NCBI RefSeq assembly: GCF_000767835.1
Contig: NZ_JPEN01000109.1
Coordinates: 1 to 50,287 of the forward strand
Direction: 5' to 3'
Length of the DNA stretch: 50,287 bases
From: Streptococcus sinensis
GTDB lineage: Bacteria; Bacillota; Bacilli; Lactobacillales; Streptococcaceae
Below, piece after piece: positions 41,142-49,256 of the stretch. The position numbers and the translations under genes were made by a program. The notes under the pieces are model-generated. The model saw nothing but the letters and a program-made list of their open reading frames with translations, did no database searches and was not told where the DNA came from. Every line of letters begins with the position of its first letter. Position 1 is the first letter of the stretch.

Positions 41142-41407
41142 CAGAGGTCGATGCCTTGCCCTTTCAGATAATAACGCACTAATTCTTCTACGATTTCATC
41201 TCGTTCATATTTACGAATCTGATTCCGAGCATTATTATAACGAGGCACATAAGCAGGATCGCCACTCAGTACGTAGCCTACGATTTGATTGATTGGATTG
41301 TATCCTTTGTCATTGAGCGACTTGTAGACATCGGTCAAAGTCTCGCTAATTTCTTTTTTATTTGAATCATCAAGATTAAAACGTACAGTTTCATCTGTAA
41401 ATCCCAC
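41141..41407 (-). CDS. ireB: IreB family regulator (DUF965)
   Basis: The 88-aa cytoplasmic protein has the highly conserved core [15 protein letters not shown] and the tail [20 protein letters not shown]. In Enterococcus the homologue IreB is a substrate of the kinase IreK and affects cephalosporin resistance. The start is GTG, with AGAGGGTG upstream. It is the first gene of ireB-ruvX-DUF1292, with a clear extended -10 promoter. Confidence 0.95.
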   Translation of the reverse strand: MGFTDETVRFNLDDSNKKEISETLTDVYKSLNDKGYNPINQIVGYVLSGDPAYVPRYNNARNQIRKYERDEIVEELVRYYLKGQGIDL

Positions 41408-41437
41408 AATTACACCCTCTTTCTTTAGAATATTACT

Positions 41438-41466
41438 ATTATAGCATATTTACAGGCTTTTCACAA
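41438..41466 (-). promoter_or_regulatory. Promoter of ireB-ruvX-DUF1292
   Basis: On the minus strand the -35 is TTGTGA (41461-41466), the spacer is 17 nt, and the -10 is TATAAT preceded by TGC (extended, 41438-41446). Confidence 0.75.
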
Positions 41467-41530
41467 ATTTAATTAACGTTAATTTTCTATTTTTTCAGCA
41501 TTTTCTAACTGTTTTCCATATGACCAGTTC

Positions 41531-41564
41531 AAAAAAACCAGCCCTTTTTCAAAGGCTAGTTTTC
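41531..41564 (-). terminator. Terminator of the DUF1307 lipoprotein gene
   Basis: A 10-bp stem (AAAACTAGCC with GGGCTGGTTTT, one wobble) is followed by a T-run on the minus strand. Confidence 0.8.
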
Positions 41565-41574
41565 ATCAGCAGAA

Positions 41575-42132
41575 TTAGGATGGATTTGCGACTTCCTTGC
41601 CACCTTCATCTTTAAATGACTTGATAAACTCTTCCGGCGTCTGAGACTTCATTTGAGTAAAGAGTTGTCCATAAGTAGGGATCTTAGCAGCAGCATCGTA
41701 ATCAAGATTTGTAGGATCAATAATAAATTCAATATTTACAACACCTTGTTCAGTAATGTCCACCTTAACTTCAATGCCTTTGACCTTTTCAAGCTTATCC
41801 ACTCCAGCACCCTGTTTAATTGTGGAAATCAACTCGTCTTTTAGTGAAGACAGATCCTGATTAGCCAAGAATTCCTTGCTTTCCTCCGGCAAGTTTTGGT
41901 CAATACGAATGTTGACCTTTTCATATTTCTTGCCTTTGTATGTAACTGTCAATGTCATCGTTTGATCAAGGCCTTCTACTTTCTGATCTAACTGATAAGA
42001 TTTTGTAACTGAAGCCTCCTTGCCCGCATTTTGAGAAGATTGATTGCCACCAGACTGCCCGCCATTTGATTGTTGACTGCAAGCTGTCAGCACCGCCAAA
42101 CTAGCTACTAAAAGAATGAATGATTTTTTCAT
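41575..42132 (-). CDS. DUF1307-type lipoprotein (second of a pair)
   Basis: The 185-aa precursor has a signal peptide with lipobox LTAC (Cys18), a short Gln/Gly/Ser linker and a domain with YQLDQKVEGLDQTMTLTVTYKGKKYEKV, the YehR/DUF1307 pattern. It is exported and membrane anchored. The ORF reaches 42189; the ATG at 42132 has AAGGAG and gives a normal signal peptide. It shares the tandem arrangement and domain layout with the next lipoprotein, with only modest identity. The ligand is unknown. Confidence 0.88.
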   Translation of the reverse strand: MKKSFILLVASLAVLTACSQQSNGGQSGGNQSSQNAGKEASVTKSYQLDQKVEGLDQTMTLTVTYKGKKYEKVNIRIDQNLPEESKEFLANQDLSSLKDELISTIKQGAGVDKLEKVKGIEVKVDITEQGVVNIEFIIDPTNLDYDAAAKIPTYGQLFTQMKSQTPEEFIKSFKDEGGKEVANPS

Positions 42133-42186
42133 TTCTTTTCTCCTTTTAAAATTTTTATTACATTGTTGACAAAACATACAAATACG

Positions 42187-42221
42187 CAAAAGACTTCCAT
42201 CAACTGCTCAAGATGGAAGTT
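42187..42221 (-). terminator. Hairpin between the two lipoprotein genes
   Basis: A perfect 9-bp stem (42193-42201 with 42212-42220) is followed by TCTTTT on the minus strand, directly after the stop of the upstream lipoprotein gene. It may be a partial terminator that lowers expression of the second gene. Confidence 0.55.
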
Positions 42222-42788
42222 TTATTGTTGCTCCTCGGCTCCGTTCATCAGTAAATTATTGATGTATTCCTCAGGAGACATTTTTTCCATTCCCTTTAAA
42301 TCAACATTTTTAAAATAAGACATTGAAGAAGCTTTCTCAATATCCAACTTTTCGAAATCATAGGTGGATGTGATATTTAGTTCATCTTCATTCGCAATGA
42401 CTACCGAACTTGTAAAACCTGAAACCGTCTTAGCCTGAGCATATTCTTCATCTTTAGCAACCGACTCATCCAAGTACTTTTGAGCTTGCTCTATACCAAC
42501 TTCTTTGATGGCCTCTTTTAGCTCTCCTTCAGTCGGCACAATCTTCTCCATCACAACCGTCAAAAAGCGCTTCCCTTGATAAGTTATCGTTTGACTTGAC
42601 TGAGATCCTTTCTCATCTTTGGGAAATACTAGTTTCTTTGTAATAATTTCTTGTTGCTCAGCATTGTTGATAATCGGAAGATTGGTAGTGATATCTTCTT
42701 TATTTCCCTTTGCTTTTTCTTCTTTTTTCTGTCCACATCCTGTCAATATAAGCGTTACAAGCCCCAGGACGAGTAAAATTTTTTTCAT
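42222..42788 (-). CDS. Lipoprotein, DUF1307-like (first of a pair)
   Basis: The 188-aa precursor has a signal peptide with lipobox LTGC (Cys18). A charged linker follows, then a domain with SSQTITYQGKRFLTVVMEK, which parallels the next gene's VTYKGKKYEKV region. GGAG precedes the ATG at 42788; the ORF extends five codons further. It has a near-consensus promoter with TTGACA. The function is unknown. Confidence 0.86.
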   Translation of the reverse strand: MKKILLVLGLVTLILTGCGQKKEEKAKGNKEDITTNLPIINNAEQQEIITKKLVFPKDEKGSQSSQTITYQGKRFLTVVMEKIVPTEGELKEAIKEVGIEQAQKYLDESVAKDEEYAQAKTVSGFTSSVVIANEDELNITSTYDFEKLDIEKASSMSYFKNVDLKGMEKMSPEEYINNLLMNGAEEQQ

Positions 42789-42808
42789 GGCAAGTCTCCT
42801 CAAGTATT

Positions 42809-42836
42809 ATTCTATCACAGTTCCGCTACATGTCAA
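42809..42836 (-). promoter_or_regulatory. Promoter of the lipoprotein pair
   Basis: On the minus strand the -35 is TTGACA (42831-42836), the spacer is 16 nt, and the -10 is TAGAAT preceded by TGA (42809-42817). Confidence 0.75.
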
Positions 42837-42930
42837 TTATTTTCCAGTAAATTCAATATAAAAATATATTTGAAACAATAACCGTTTAATATCGTTCAGT
42901 TCTCTCCTTAGCTAATGTAGAAAACTCCAC

Positions 42931-42967
42931 GCAAGAAAGGGGCAACTTTAAACAGTCCCCCTTTTTT
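42931..42967 (-). terminator. Terminator of spxA2
   Basis: The stem AAAGGGG pairs with CCCCTTT around a 14-nt loop with a small inner stem, just after the spx stop. The tail TTCTTG is modest. Confidence 0.65.
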
Positions 42968-42971
42968 CATG

Positions 42972-43370
42972 TTAGAGCGCAGCTCGCAGACGAGCTTCAG
43001 CGTTTTCTACGTTTCGTACAGACCGCGGCAAGAAAGCACGAATATCGTCTTCCTTATAGCCTACTTGGAGACGCTTATCATCCAGCAAAATCGGACTTTT
43101 CAGAATCCGCGGTGTTGTCATGATAATATCAATCACTTCATTGACACTGAGGTCTTCAATGTCAACACCAAGTCCTTTCGCATAACGATTTTTTGAAGAT
43201 ACAATGCTAGCAATTCCATTTTCAGTTTTTGCTAAAATATCTAAGATTTCTTCCTTAGTAATCCCTTCCTTCCCAAGGTTTTGCTCCTTGTAAGTCAGCT
43301 GATGTGCGTTTAGCCAGGTTTTTGCTTTTTTACAACTAGTACAACTTGAGACAGTATAGATTGTAATCAT
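42972..43370 (-). CDS. spxA2: Spx-family transcriptional regulator (SpxA2-like)
   Basis: This 132-aa ArsC-fold regulator binds the RNA polymerase alpha C-terminal domain and controls thiol and envelope stress genes. The redox switch is Cys10-Cys13 (SCTSC). The C-terminal SVRNVENAEARLRAAL is closer to S. mutans SpxA2 than to SpxA1, and SpxA2 also lies next to recA there. The ORF extends to 43406; the ATG at 43370 has AAAGGAG. The conserved arginine region reads TPRILKSPILL rather than the usual RRPI. Confidence 0.92.
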   Translation of the reverse strand: MITIYTVSSCTSCKKAKTWLNAHQLTYKEQNLGKEGITKEEILDILAKTENGIASIVSSKNRYAKGLGVDIEDLSVNEVIDIIMTTPRILKSPILLDDKRLQVGYKEDDIRAFLPRSVRNVENAEARLRAAL

Positions 43371-43393
43371 GTAAGTGCTCCTTTCGCTACGCG

Positions 43394-43420
43394 ATACTAT
43401 TATCATAGTATATTATACCA
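43394..43420 (-). promoter_or_regulatory. spxA2 promoter with palindrome at the start site
   Basis: On the minus strand TATAAT is preceded by TGG (extended -10, 43412-43420), with no good -35. A perfect palindrome ATACTAT-4-ATAGTAT (43394-43411) lies exactly over the expected start site and may be an operator. Confidence 0.6.
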
Positions 43421-43421
43421 C

Positions 43422-43445
43422 AAAAACCATCGGTCTTGCGACCTA
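43422..43445 (-). terminator. Weak terminator of recA
   Basis: A short stem GGTC / GACC closes a GCAA tetraloop and is followed after a few bases by GGTTTTTG on the minus strand. It is weak, so some read-through into spxA2 is likely. Confidence 0.5.
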
Positions 43446-43455
43446 TTTTGAAAAA

Positions 43456-44604
43456 TTATTCCTCAATTTCAATGGCATCATCTAAATCAAGAGTCACTTC
43501 TTCCAGTTTTTCCACAGGAGTTTCAATCTTACCTTGAGCTACTTCTGCTGACTCATCGACTTCAATCAAACCGTAACGTACACGGACTTGACGGTCAATT
43601 TCGTCAAAAACCTCTGGATGATCAGCCAAGTATTTCTTGGCATTTTCAGAACCTTGGCCAATCTTTTCATCATTGTAGGAGTACCAAGCACCAGCTTTTT
43701 TTATGATATCCAAATCAGTCGCAATCTTAATCAACTCACCTGTCTTAGAAATACCTTCTCCGTACATGATTTCCACGAAGGCTTCTTTGAATGGCGGAGC
43801 TACCTTATTTTTAACAACCTTGATCTTGGTTTCTTTACCAACGTTGGTATCCTTCTCATCACCAGTGCCCTTGATTTGAGTATTACCACGGACATCCAAA
43901 CGGACAGAAGCATAGAACTTCAGTGCACGGCCACCTGGCGTCGTTTCAGGATTTCCGAACATGACACCAACTTTTTCGCGTAACTGGTTGATGAAGATTG
44001 CGATTGTCTTGGTTTTGTTGATAGAGGCTGACAATTTGCGCATGGCTTGGCTCATCATCCGAGCCTGCAATCCGACGTGGCTATCACCGATATCTCCGTC
44101 GATTTCTGCACGCGGTACCAGAGCAGCCACCGAGTCGATGACCACCAAATCAACCGCTCCAGAGTCAATCAGCTTGCCAGCAATTTCAAGCCCCTGTTCT
44201 CCAGAGTCAGGTTGAGACAGCAGCAACTCATCAATATTTACCCCCAAAGCCGCAGCGTATGACGGATCCAAAGCGTGCTCTGCATCGATAAAGGCTGCGA
44301 TACCGCCTTCTTTTTGAGCTTGAGCAACAGCGTGGAGAGCAACTGTGGTCTTACCAGAAGACTCTGGACCGTAAATTTCAATAATCCGTCCTTTAGGATA
44401 GCCACCCGCACCAAGGGCGATATCCAAAGCTAGAGAGCCTGAACTCATGACTTGAACTTTTTGCTCAGCTCGCTCGCCCAGACGCATAATAGCGCCCTTA
44501 CCAAAGTCTTTTTCAATGTTCTTCAGGGCATTATCCAAGGCTTTTTGGCGCTCATCGCCGAATTTCTTTGTGATTTCATCTAATTTTTTTTGTTTCTTTG
44601 CCAT
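43456..44604 (-). CDS. recA: Recombinase A
   Basis: This strand-exchange protein serves recombination, transformation and the DNA-damage response. The 382-aa product has the Walker A loop GPESSGKT (residues 79-86), Walker [11 protein letters not shown], loop L1 and L2 regions ([37 protein letters not shown]), and an acidic tail. The ATG has AGGAGA. It lies 54 nt after cinA with no terminator, so it shares the SigX-inducible transcript. Confidence 0.99.
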   Translation of the reverse strand: MAKKQKKLDEITKKFGDERQKALDNALKNIEKDFGKGAIMRLGERAEQKVQVMSSGSLALDIALGAGGYPKGRIIEIYGPESSGKTTVALHAVAQAQKEGGIAAFIDAEHALDPSYAAALGVNIDELLLSQPDSGEQGLEIAGKLIDSGAVDLVVIDSVAALVPRAEIDGDIGDSHVGLQARMMSQAMRKLSASINKTKTIAIFINQLREKVGVMFGNPETTPGGRALKFYASVRLDVRGNTQIKGTGDEKDTNVGKETKIKVVKNKVAPPFKEAFVEIMYGEGISKTGELIKIATDLDIIKKAGAWYSYNDEKIGQGSENAKKYLADHPEVFDEIDRQVRVRYGLIEVDESAEVAQGKIETPVEKLEEVTLDLDDAIEIEE

Positions 44605-44658
44605 TTATTTCTCCTGTTTTAAAATAATCTTTTGAGCATCTTTACATTATATCAAAAA

Positions 44659-45915
44659 TCAGTTCTTTAATAAAGTTTTTCGTACGAGGTTGAAGGCGTG
44701 CATGACGGCAATCTTCCGCACATCACGTCGGCTACGGCCAGCAATATTGACTTCAATAATTTCCGTTCCAGTCGTAGTGGCTAAGCCGATAAAAACGGTC
44801 CCAGCTGGATGGCCTTCCAGTGAGTCTGGACCAGCCACGCCTGTCAAGCTAATAGCCATGTCGCTTTGTGTCAGCTTTCTGGTCTGCTCTGCCATTTTTT
44901 CAGCTGTAAAAGCGGAAACAACGCCGTGCTTCTCTAGATCTGCCAGCGGAATATCCAGCATCCGGCTCTTTTCCTCCATGCTGTAGGTGACGAAGCCACC
45001 TGAAAAAATGGAAGAGGCTCCAGCAAAATCAGCCAAGGTTGCCTGAAAGAGACCAGCTGTGAGACTCTCCGCCGCTGAAATTGACTTGCCTTGACTCTTG
45101 AGCAAGTCAAAGGCAACTTGAGCAAGCGAATTGTCGTCCCCATAACCGTAGAAAACCTCAGACAAGGGCTGCCCCTCGAAAGTCTCATGAGCCAAAATAG
45201 ACTTTTCCACAGCCTCAAACTTGGCATCTGCTTCTGCCTGACTCAGAGCCTTGGTAGACAGTCGCAAGGTGACCTCTCCTGTCTTTGCATAAGGCGCAAT
45301 GGTCGGATCGCTTTGACAATCAATCATTTCTGCTAAAATGGTCACTAGCTGACTCTCACCGATGCCAAAAAAGCGCAGCACCCGTGAAAACAGCTTTTGA
45401 CCTGTGGAAAGTAGCGGAATTAGTTCGTTATTGACCATAGGCTTAAGCTCGCTAGGAGGACCTGGCAGAACTACATAGGTCACTCCGTCAACTTCTAGCA
45501 AGCCACCAACAGCGAGACCTGTTGCATTTTGTAAAGGAGTTGAGCCTGTAAGCAACTGAGCCTGACGCTCATTGTTGGGCGTTCGAGTATAATCCGGACG
45601 GCTGGCAAAAAAACGGTCTAGCTTCTCCACAGCCTCTGGATCAAAACTCAGCTCCCGCCCTACAAACTTGGCCAAGGTCTGCTTGGTCAAATCATCCTCT
45701 GTTGGCCCCAAGCCTCCTGTTAGGACAATTAAATCACTGCGCTCTTTGGCAATTTCTAGGACAGAGAGAAGACGGTTTTCATTGTCTCCCACTGCTGTCT
45801 GAAAATAGACATCAATTCCTAGACTCGCTAGCTTTTCAGATAAAAATTGGGCATTGGTATTGACAATCTGACCTGTTAGAATCTCTGTGCCCACAGCAAT
45901 AATTTCTGCTTTCAT
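44659..45915 (-). CDS. cinA: CinA, competence/damage-inducible protein
   Basis: The 418-aa protein has an N-terminal MoCF-like domain ([34 protein letters not shown]) and a C-terminal CinA domain ([20 protein letters not shown]). It is induced in competence and associates with RecA; family members also act as pyrophosphatases or NMN deamidases. The ORF runs to 45987; the ATG at 45915 has TAGGAGG. A cin-box lies 17 nt before the start, matching SigX control of cinA-recA in other streptococci. Confidence 0.97.
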   Translation of the reverse strand: MKAEIIAVGTEILTGQIVNTNAQFLSEKLASLGIDVYFQTAVGDNENRLLSVLEIAKERSDLIVLTGGLGPTEDDLTKQTLAKFVGRELSFDPEAVEKLDRFFASRPDYTRTPNNERQAQLLTGSTPLQNATGLAVGGLLEVDGVTYVVLPGPPSELKPMVNNELIPLLSTGQKLFSRVLRFFGIGESQLVTILAEMIDCQSDPTIAPYAKTGEVTLRLSTKALSQAEADAKFEAVEKSILAHETFEGQPLSEVFYGYGDDNSLAQVAFDLLKSQGKSISAAESLTAGLFQATLADFAGASSIFSGGFVTYSMEEKSRMLDIPLADLEKHGVVSAFTAEKMAEQTRKLTQSDMAISLTGVAGPDSLEGHPAGTVFIGLATTTGTEIIEVNIAGRSRRDVRKIAVMHAFNLVRKTLLKN

Positions 45916-45932
45916 AGAACCTCCTACCTTAC

Positions 45933-45940
45933 TATTCGGA
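45933..45940 (-). promoter_or_regulatory. Cin-box (SigX/ComX) promoter of cinA-recA
   Basis: The minus strand reads TTCCGAATAGTAA, with TCCGAATA matching the SigX consensus at 7 of 8 positions. A sigma-A-type extended -10 (TGATAAAAT, 45950-45958) lies just upstream for basal expression. Confidence 0.85.
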
Positions 45941-46006
45941 ATTGGCTTTATTTTATCACAAAAAAGAGCAAAAAAGTTGATTTTCATTTCAGGAAATAAA
46001 AAGAGC

Positions 46007-46033
46007 TGTCAACTTTATTGACAAACTTGTCAA
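46007..46033. repeat. Three TTGACA/TGTCAA half-sites upstream of the XRE gene
   Basis: TGTCAA-5-TTGACAA-2-TTGTCAA gives two overlapping inverted repeats, including a perfect 7+2+7 palindrome at 46018-46033. They lie about 70-95 nt upstream of the XRE gene promoter's -35 and could be operator sites for that regulator or another. Confidence 0.45.
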
Positions 46034-46100
46034 CATCCTGTGGAAAACTTTTAAAAAGCTGTTTGTTATGGAGAATAACTGGATTGTTAGGCAGATACTA

Positions 46101-46129
46101 TTGGCAAAGAAGATTTTTCTTTTTATAAT
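46101..46129 (+). promoter_or_regulatory. Promoter of the XRE-TM regulator gene
   Basis: The -35 is TTGGCA (46101-46106), the spacer is 17 nt, and the -10 is TATAAT (46124-46129). This leaves a leader of about 48 nt. Confidence 0.75.
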
Positions 46130-46183
46130 AAAAATGAAAAAAGTAAAGAAAAACTCATTTATTTCGTTAGAAAGGGAATCATC

Positions 46184-46594
46184 ATGAAAATTTCTCAAGT
46201 TCTCAAAGACATCCGTCAACAACATCAACTCACTCAGGAAGCCTTGGCGGAAAAACTCAAGGTTTCCCGCTCTGCCATTGCTCGCTGGGAAAGCGGAAAA
46301 GGAATCCCCGATATTGGCAACTTGATAGCTATCAGCCGCGAGTTTGATCTCAGTCTGGACCAGCTCATCAAGGAGGATGAGCGCTTGGAGAAAAAGGTCA
46401 TTGAAGACAGTAAGGCTAAGAAATGGCACTATTTAGTCATTTTCTATCTCTTCTCCGCTTTGGTTGAGATTGCTATTTTTGCTTATTTGCACCATATCTT
46501 TATGGCGGGCTTCCTCATCTCCACCCTCTTTATGCTCTTCTATGAGCTGCGCATCTTTATCAAGGAAAAGATTTGGATGCAAAAAGAGGAGTAA
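46184..46594 (+). CDS. XRE-family regulator with C-terminal membrane segments
   Basis: The 136-aa protein has an N-terminal helix-turn-helix (LTQEALAEKLKVSRSAIARWES) in its first 65 residues, then two hydrophobic helices between about residues 84 and 125. It is probably a membrane-tethered DNA-binding protein. GAAAGGG lies before the ATG. It is single and divergent from cinA, and converges on a GNAT gene through a shared terminator. Its layout parallels the broken XRE gene at 49257. Targets are unknown. Confidence 0.9.
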   Translation: MKISQVLKDIRQQHQLTQEALAEKLKVSRSAIARWESGKGIPDIGNLIAISREFDLSLDQLIKEDERLEKKVIEDSKAKKWHYLVIFYLFSALVEIAIFAYLHHIFMAGFLISTLFMLFYELRIFIKEKIWMQKEE

Positions 46595-46613
46595 GAATAT
46601 TCACAGGGTATAG

Positions 46614-46650
46614 AAAAAGCCTAGACAAGATATTTGTCTAGGTTTCTTTC
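46614..46650. terminator. Bidirectional terminator between the XRE gene and GNAT gene
   Basis: A perfect 9-bp stem CCTAGACAA / TTGTCTAGG with a 5-nt loop has an A-rich 5' side and a T-rich 3' side, so it works both ways. It overlaps the last codons of the GNAT gene. Confidence 0.85.
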
Positions 46651-47195
46651 TCGTCATTCTTTAACTTACTTTCGTAGCGTAGACGGATGGTCGGCTCTCC
46701 TCGAAGGCTCAATCCCGCCTTTTCCCACATCAGGGTCATCCCAATTTTTTCTAAAACTCCTTGACTAGCAAGATTAGGCTTAGTCGTGTGGGCAAGAAAT
46801 ATCTTTATCCCAGGCATTTTCTGAACCAATTCTTTCAAGGCTAAGGCTGCTTCAGTAGCGTAGCCTTTTCTGTGATAGTTAGCATTGACAGTATAGCCTA
46901 TTTCCGCTGTTTCTTGTTCTGTATCTATTCGAAGAGAGATATTGCCAATTAGTTTACCTTCAGATTTCAACTCGATACCGTAGCGACCCAAAGGAGCGCT
47001 TAAATTATATAAAACAAGACTCTCTCGACTCTCTTCTATGCTTTGGTGCTCTGGATAATCATATTTTAATAATTCTCCATCTGAAGTATATTCATGATAA
47101 TCCAACAAATCATCCATAGTCATGGGACGTAGGAGGAGACGCTCCGTCTCCAAGATACGATTCTCTGCTAAATATACTAAGACTCTATTATCCAT
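46638..47195 (-). CDS. GNAT acetyltransferase, RimJ/RimL-like
   Basis: The 185-aa protein has the RimJ/RimL-type start ETERLLLRPMTMDDLLDYHEY and the CoA-binding segment IGYTVNANYHRKGYATEAALAL. HTTKPNLASQGVLEKIGM follows. Such enzymes acetylate protein N-termini or small molecules. GGAAATGAAGG precedes the ATG. It lies 71 nt downstream of the CPBP pseudogene on the same strand. The substrate is unknown. Confidence 0.9.
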   Translation of the reverse strand: MDNRVLVYLAENRILETERLLLRPMTMDDLLDYHEYTSDGELLKYDYPEHQSIEESRESLVLYNLSAPLGRYGIELKSEGKLIGNISLRIDTEQETAEIGYTVNANYHRKGYATEAALALKELVQKMPGIKIFLAHTTKPNLASQGVLEKIGMTLMWEKAGLSLRGEPTIRLRYESKLKNDEKET

Positions 47196-47266
47196 CCTTC
47201 ATTTCCTTTCTGAATAATCTTAAAAATGACTAGAACACAATATCTTCTTTTTATTGACTTAGCAGT

Positions 47267-47927
47267 CTACTGGCTTATTGAAAAAATTGTAATCACAAAA
47301 GCAATGATATTGTTACAACAATGGAGGGCAATTGGATACCAGATATTTTTGTCCTTTCTCAGATACAGAAGGGATAGAAGAAGGCCCCCAGCAACATAGG
47401 AAATGGCTGTCACCCACTCTGACAGGGCCCAGCTGTGCATATGAAGGGTAGCAAATAGAAAGGTTGTTAACACAATACCTATCCAGTTAGAGAATTTTTC
47501 CAAGAAGGTGCCCAGGAAAAAGCGACGGAAGAAAAACTCCTCAACGATTGGGCCAATAAAGCAGCCGATAAGCAAGATTAGAAAGGGATTTTTCAACAAG
47601 GCACCTTGAATATTGGCTTCATTCTGCCCCTGCAATGGCAAGTCCCAAACTCTGTTTAATGAAACCTGAAAGTAGATTGCAGGCAATTGACAAGAGAAAA
47701 ACAAAGACCATATACAAGGAAATTGTTTTTAGAAATTCCTTCTTCTTCGTCAGAATCAAGGCTAGCTGCTCCTTTAATTCTTCACGATAAGCTAAGATTC
47801 CCAAGATAAATAAAAGTAAATAAACTGGGTAAATCAACCAATTTATCCCAAGCAGTTGCAAGCCTCTACCTAGGAATAAGATCGTATAGAGGGTGATAAA
47901 AATAAGGAGAAATTTTCTTGTTTTCAT
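47267..47927 (-). pseudogene. CPBP-family (CAAX/bacteriocin-processing type) intramembrane protease, frameshifted
   Basis: Two overlapping reading frames together make one membrane protein. The first begins at 47927 (MKTRKFLLIF, GGAAG site) and runs to a stop at 47619. The second continues to 47267 in another frame. Dropping one G near 47640 would join SLGL to PLQGQNEANIQG and give about 219 residues. The catalytic motifs are intact in the second frame: VEEFFFRR (EExxxR), FATLHMH and HCCNN. The family cleaves or processes membrane-proximal peptides and often gives bacteriocin immunity. The cause is a real frameshift or a sequencing error. Confidence 0.82.
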
Positions 47928-47931
47928 TGGT

Positions 47932-48486
47932 CTACTTCCAGTCACAATCATTTTCATGATCATTGATAAGGCCAGCTGCTTCTAGGAATGAATAGACACA
48001 AACTGGACCGACAAATTTAAAGCCTTGCTTTTTCAGCGCCTTGGACATGGTTTCTGATAGCTCAGTTTTAGTTGGGGCTTCCTTGTAGTCCAAAATTTCA
48101 TTGTCAATCGTTTTGAAATCTACAAAGGACCAAATATAGTCATTAAAGGAGCCAAACTGCTTTTGAACAGCCAAAAAAGCTTGGGCATTAGCCCTGGTCG
48201 CATAAATTTTCATCTTGTTACGAATAATATCAGGATTGCCTAACAAACCATCTAGATCTGCATCTGTCATCTGAGCAATTTTCTGGGCATCGTAGAAATG
48301 AAAAGCTTCCCGAAAAGCTTGGCGTTTATTCAGAATGGTTTCCCAAGAAAGTCCGGCCTGATAGGTCTCCATGCAGAGCAGTTCAAATAATTTCTGATCA
48401 TCATGGAGGGGCTTGCCCCACTCCTCATCATGATAGGCCACATACAAGGAGTTGTTCATTTTTACCCAGCCGCAGCGTTTGGTCAT
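47932..48486 (-). CDS. tag: DNA-3-methyladenine glycosylase I
   Basis: This 184-aa base-excision enzyme removes 3-methyladenine from alkylated DNA. RCGWV and YHDEEWGKP near the start and HENDCDWK at the end supply the Cys and His ligands of the zinc site. The middle part ETYQAGLSWETILNKRQAFR is diagnostic. GAGAGGG precedes the ATG. It follows ruvA by 10 nt in a DNA-repair operon and lies 4 nt before the protease pseudogene. Confidence 0.96.
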   Translation of the reverse strand: MTKRCGWVKMNNSLYVAYHDEEWGKPLHDDQKLFELLCMETYQAGLSWETILNKRQAFREAFHFYDAQKIAQMTDADLDGLLGNPDIIRNKMKIYATRANAQAFLAVQKQFGSFNDYIWSFVDFKTIDNEILDYKEAPTKTELSETMSKALKKQGFKFVGPVCVYSFLEAAGLINDHENDCDWK

Positions 48487-48496
48487 ATTCCCTCTC

Positions 48497-49087
48497 CTAT
48501 TTTACCAACATCTTGAGAGCAGACTTGATATAGTTTTCAGCTGTATCCGTTGTTCCTTCAAAGAATTTCTTAATTTTCTTAAGTTCAGCAGCCTTGTAGC
48601 CCAGAGCCAGCATGGCTTCCATAGCTTCCTCCAGCTCCTGATTATCCACAGTCTGGACAGGCGCCTTGCTTTTTGCCGGACCATCCGCCGCGACTACTTT
48701 GCCCTCTAAGTCCAGCACCATCTGCTGGGCTGTCTTCTTGCCAATCTTAGGAAACTTGGTCAGATAGGTGATATTTTTCTGCTCAATGGCCTGTACTAAG
48801 CCAGCATTATCATCAGCCGCAATAATTGCCAGAGCAGACACTGGGCCAATACCTGAGACTGAAATCAAGCTGAGAAAGAGTTGCTTCTCCTCCTCTGAGC
48901 GAAAGCCATAAAGCAGCTGCGCATCCTCACGGACAACTTGATGTACATAAATTTGAGTTTCTTGGTTGACCAGACTTGAGTAAGCATAGGGATTGGCCAC
49001 ATGAAGAATATAGCCGATAGAGTTGACTTCCAATACGATGTACTTGGCTGTAATTTTGCTGATGATTCCTTTAAAATATTCGTACAT
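48497..49087 (-). CDS. ruvA: Holliday junction branch migration protein RuvA
   Basis: This 196-aa protein forms tetramers that bind Holliday junctions and load RuvB. It has the OB-fold start [20 protein letters not shown], two helix-hairpin-helix motifs ([33 protein letters not shown]) and the C-terminal domain III ([20 protein letters not shown]). The ORF runs to 49165; the ATG at 49087 has AAGGAAG. It is the first gene of ruvA-tag. Confidence 0.98.
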   Translation of the reverse strand: MYEYFKGIISKITAKYIVLEVNSIGYILHVANPYAYSSLVNQETQIYVHQVVREDAQLLYGFRSEEEKQLFLSLISVSGIGPVSALAIIAADDNAGLVQAIEQKNITYLTKFPKIGKKTAQQMVLDLEGKVVAADGPAKSKAPVQTVDNQELEEAMEAMLALGYKAAELKKIKKFFEGTTDTAENYIKSALKMLVK

Positions 49088-49121
49088 AATCTTCCTTCTT
49101 TTTGTATCATTTTGCCTATCT

Positions 49122-49130
49122 AGTATATCA
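49122..49130 (-). promoter_or_regulatory. ruvA-tag promoter (-10)
   Basis: The minus strand carries TATACT preceded by TGA (extended -10), about 35 nt before the ruvA ATG. No good -35 is visible. Confidence 0.45.
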
Positions 49131-49172
49131 TATTTTTGGTCTAGAAACTGCAAATAGAAGTGCAACCAGTGG

Positions 49173-49201
49173 TTGACAAAATGTACAGGAAGCTGTATTC
49201 T
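49173..49201 (+). promoter_or_regulatory. Promoter of the broken XRE gene
   Basis: The -35 is TTGACA (49173-49178), the spacer is 17 nt, and the -10 is TATTCT preceded by TG (49196-49201). Confidence 0.65.
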
Positions 49202-49256
49202 AAAGATAACTAAAAGCTGTTAGGATAGAGTTAGCAAAGAAAAGGAGGCTGCGAAC

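Noticed and set aside
45989-46429. A 146-codon minus-strand open frame opposite the XRE gene
   Set aside because: It lacks a ribosome binding site and overlaps a clear helix-turn-helix gene with its own promoter and terminator.
49077-49084. A perfect cin-box string TACGAATA on the minus strand
   Set aside because: It is formed by the first codons of ruvA (Met-Tyr-Glu-Tyr) and lies inside the coding sequence, not upstream of a start.
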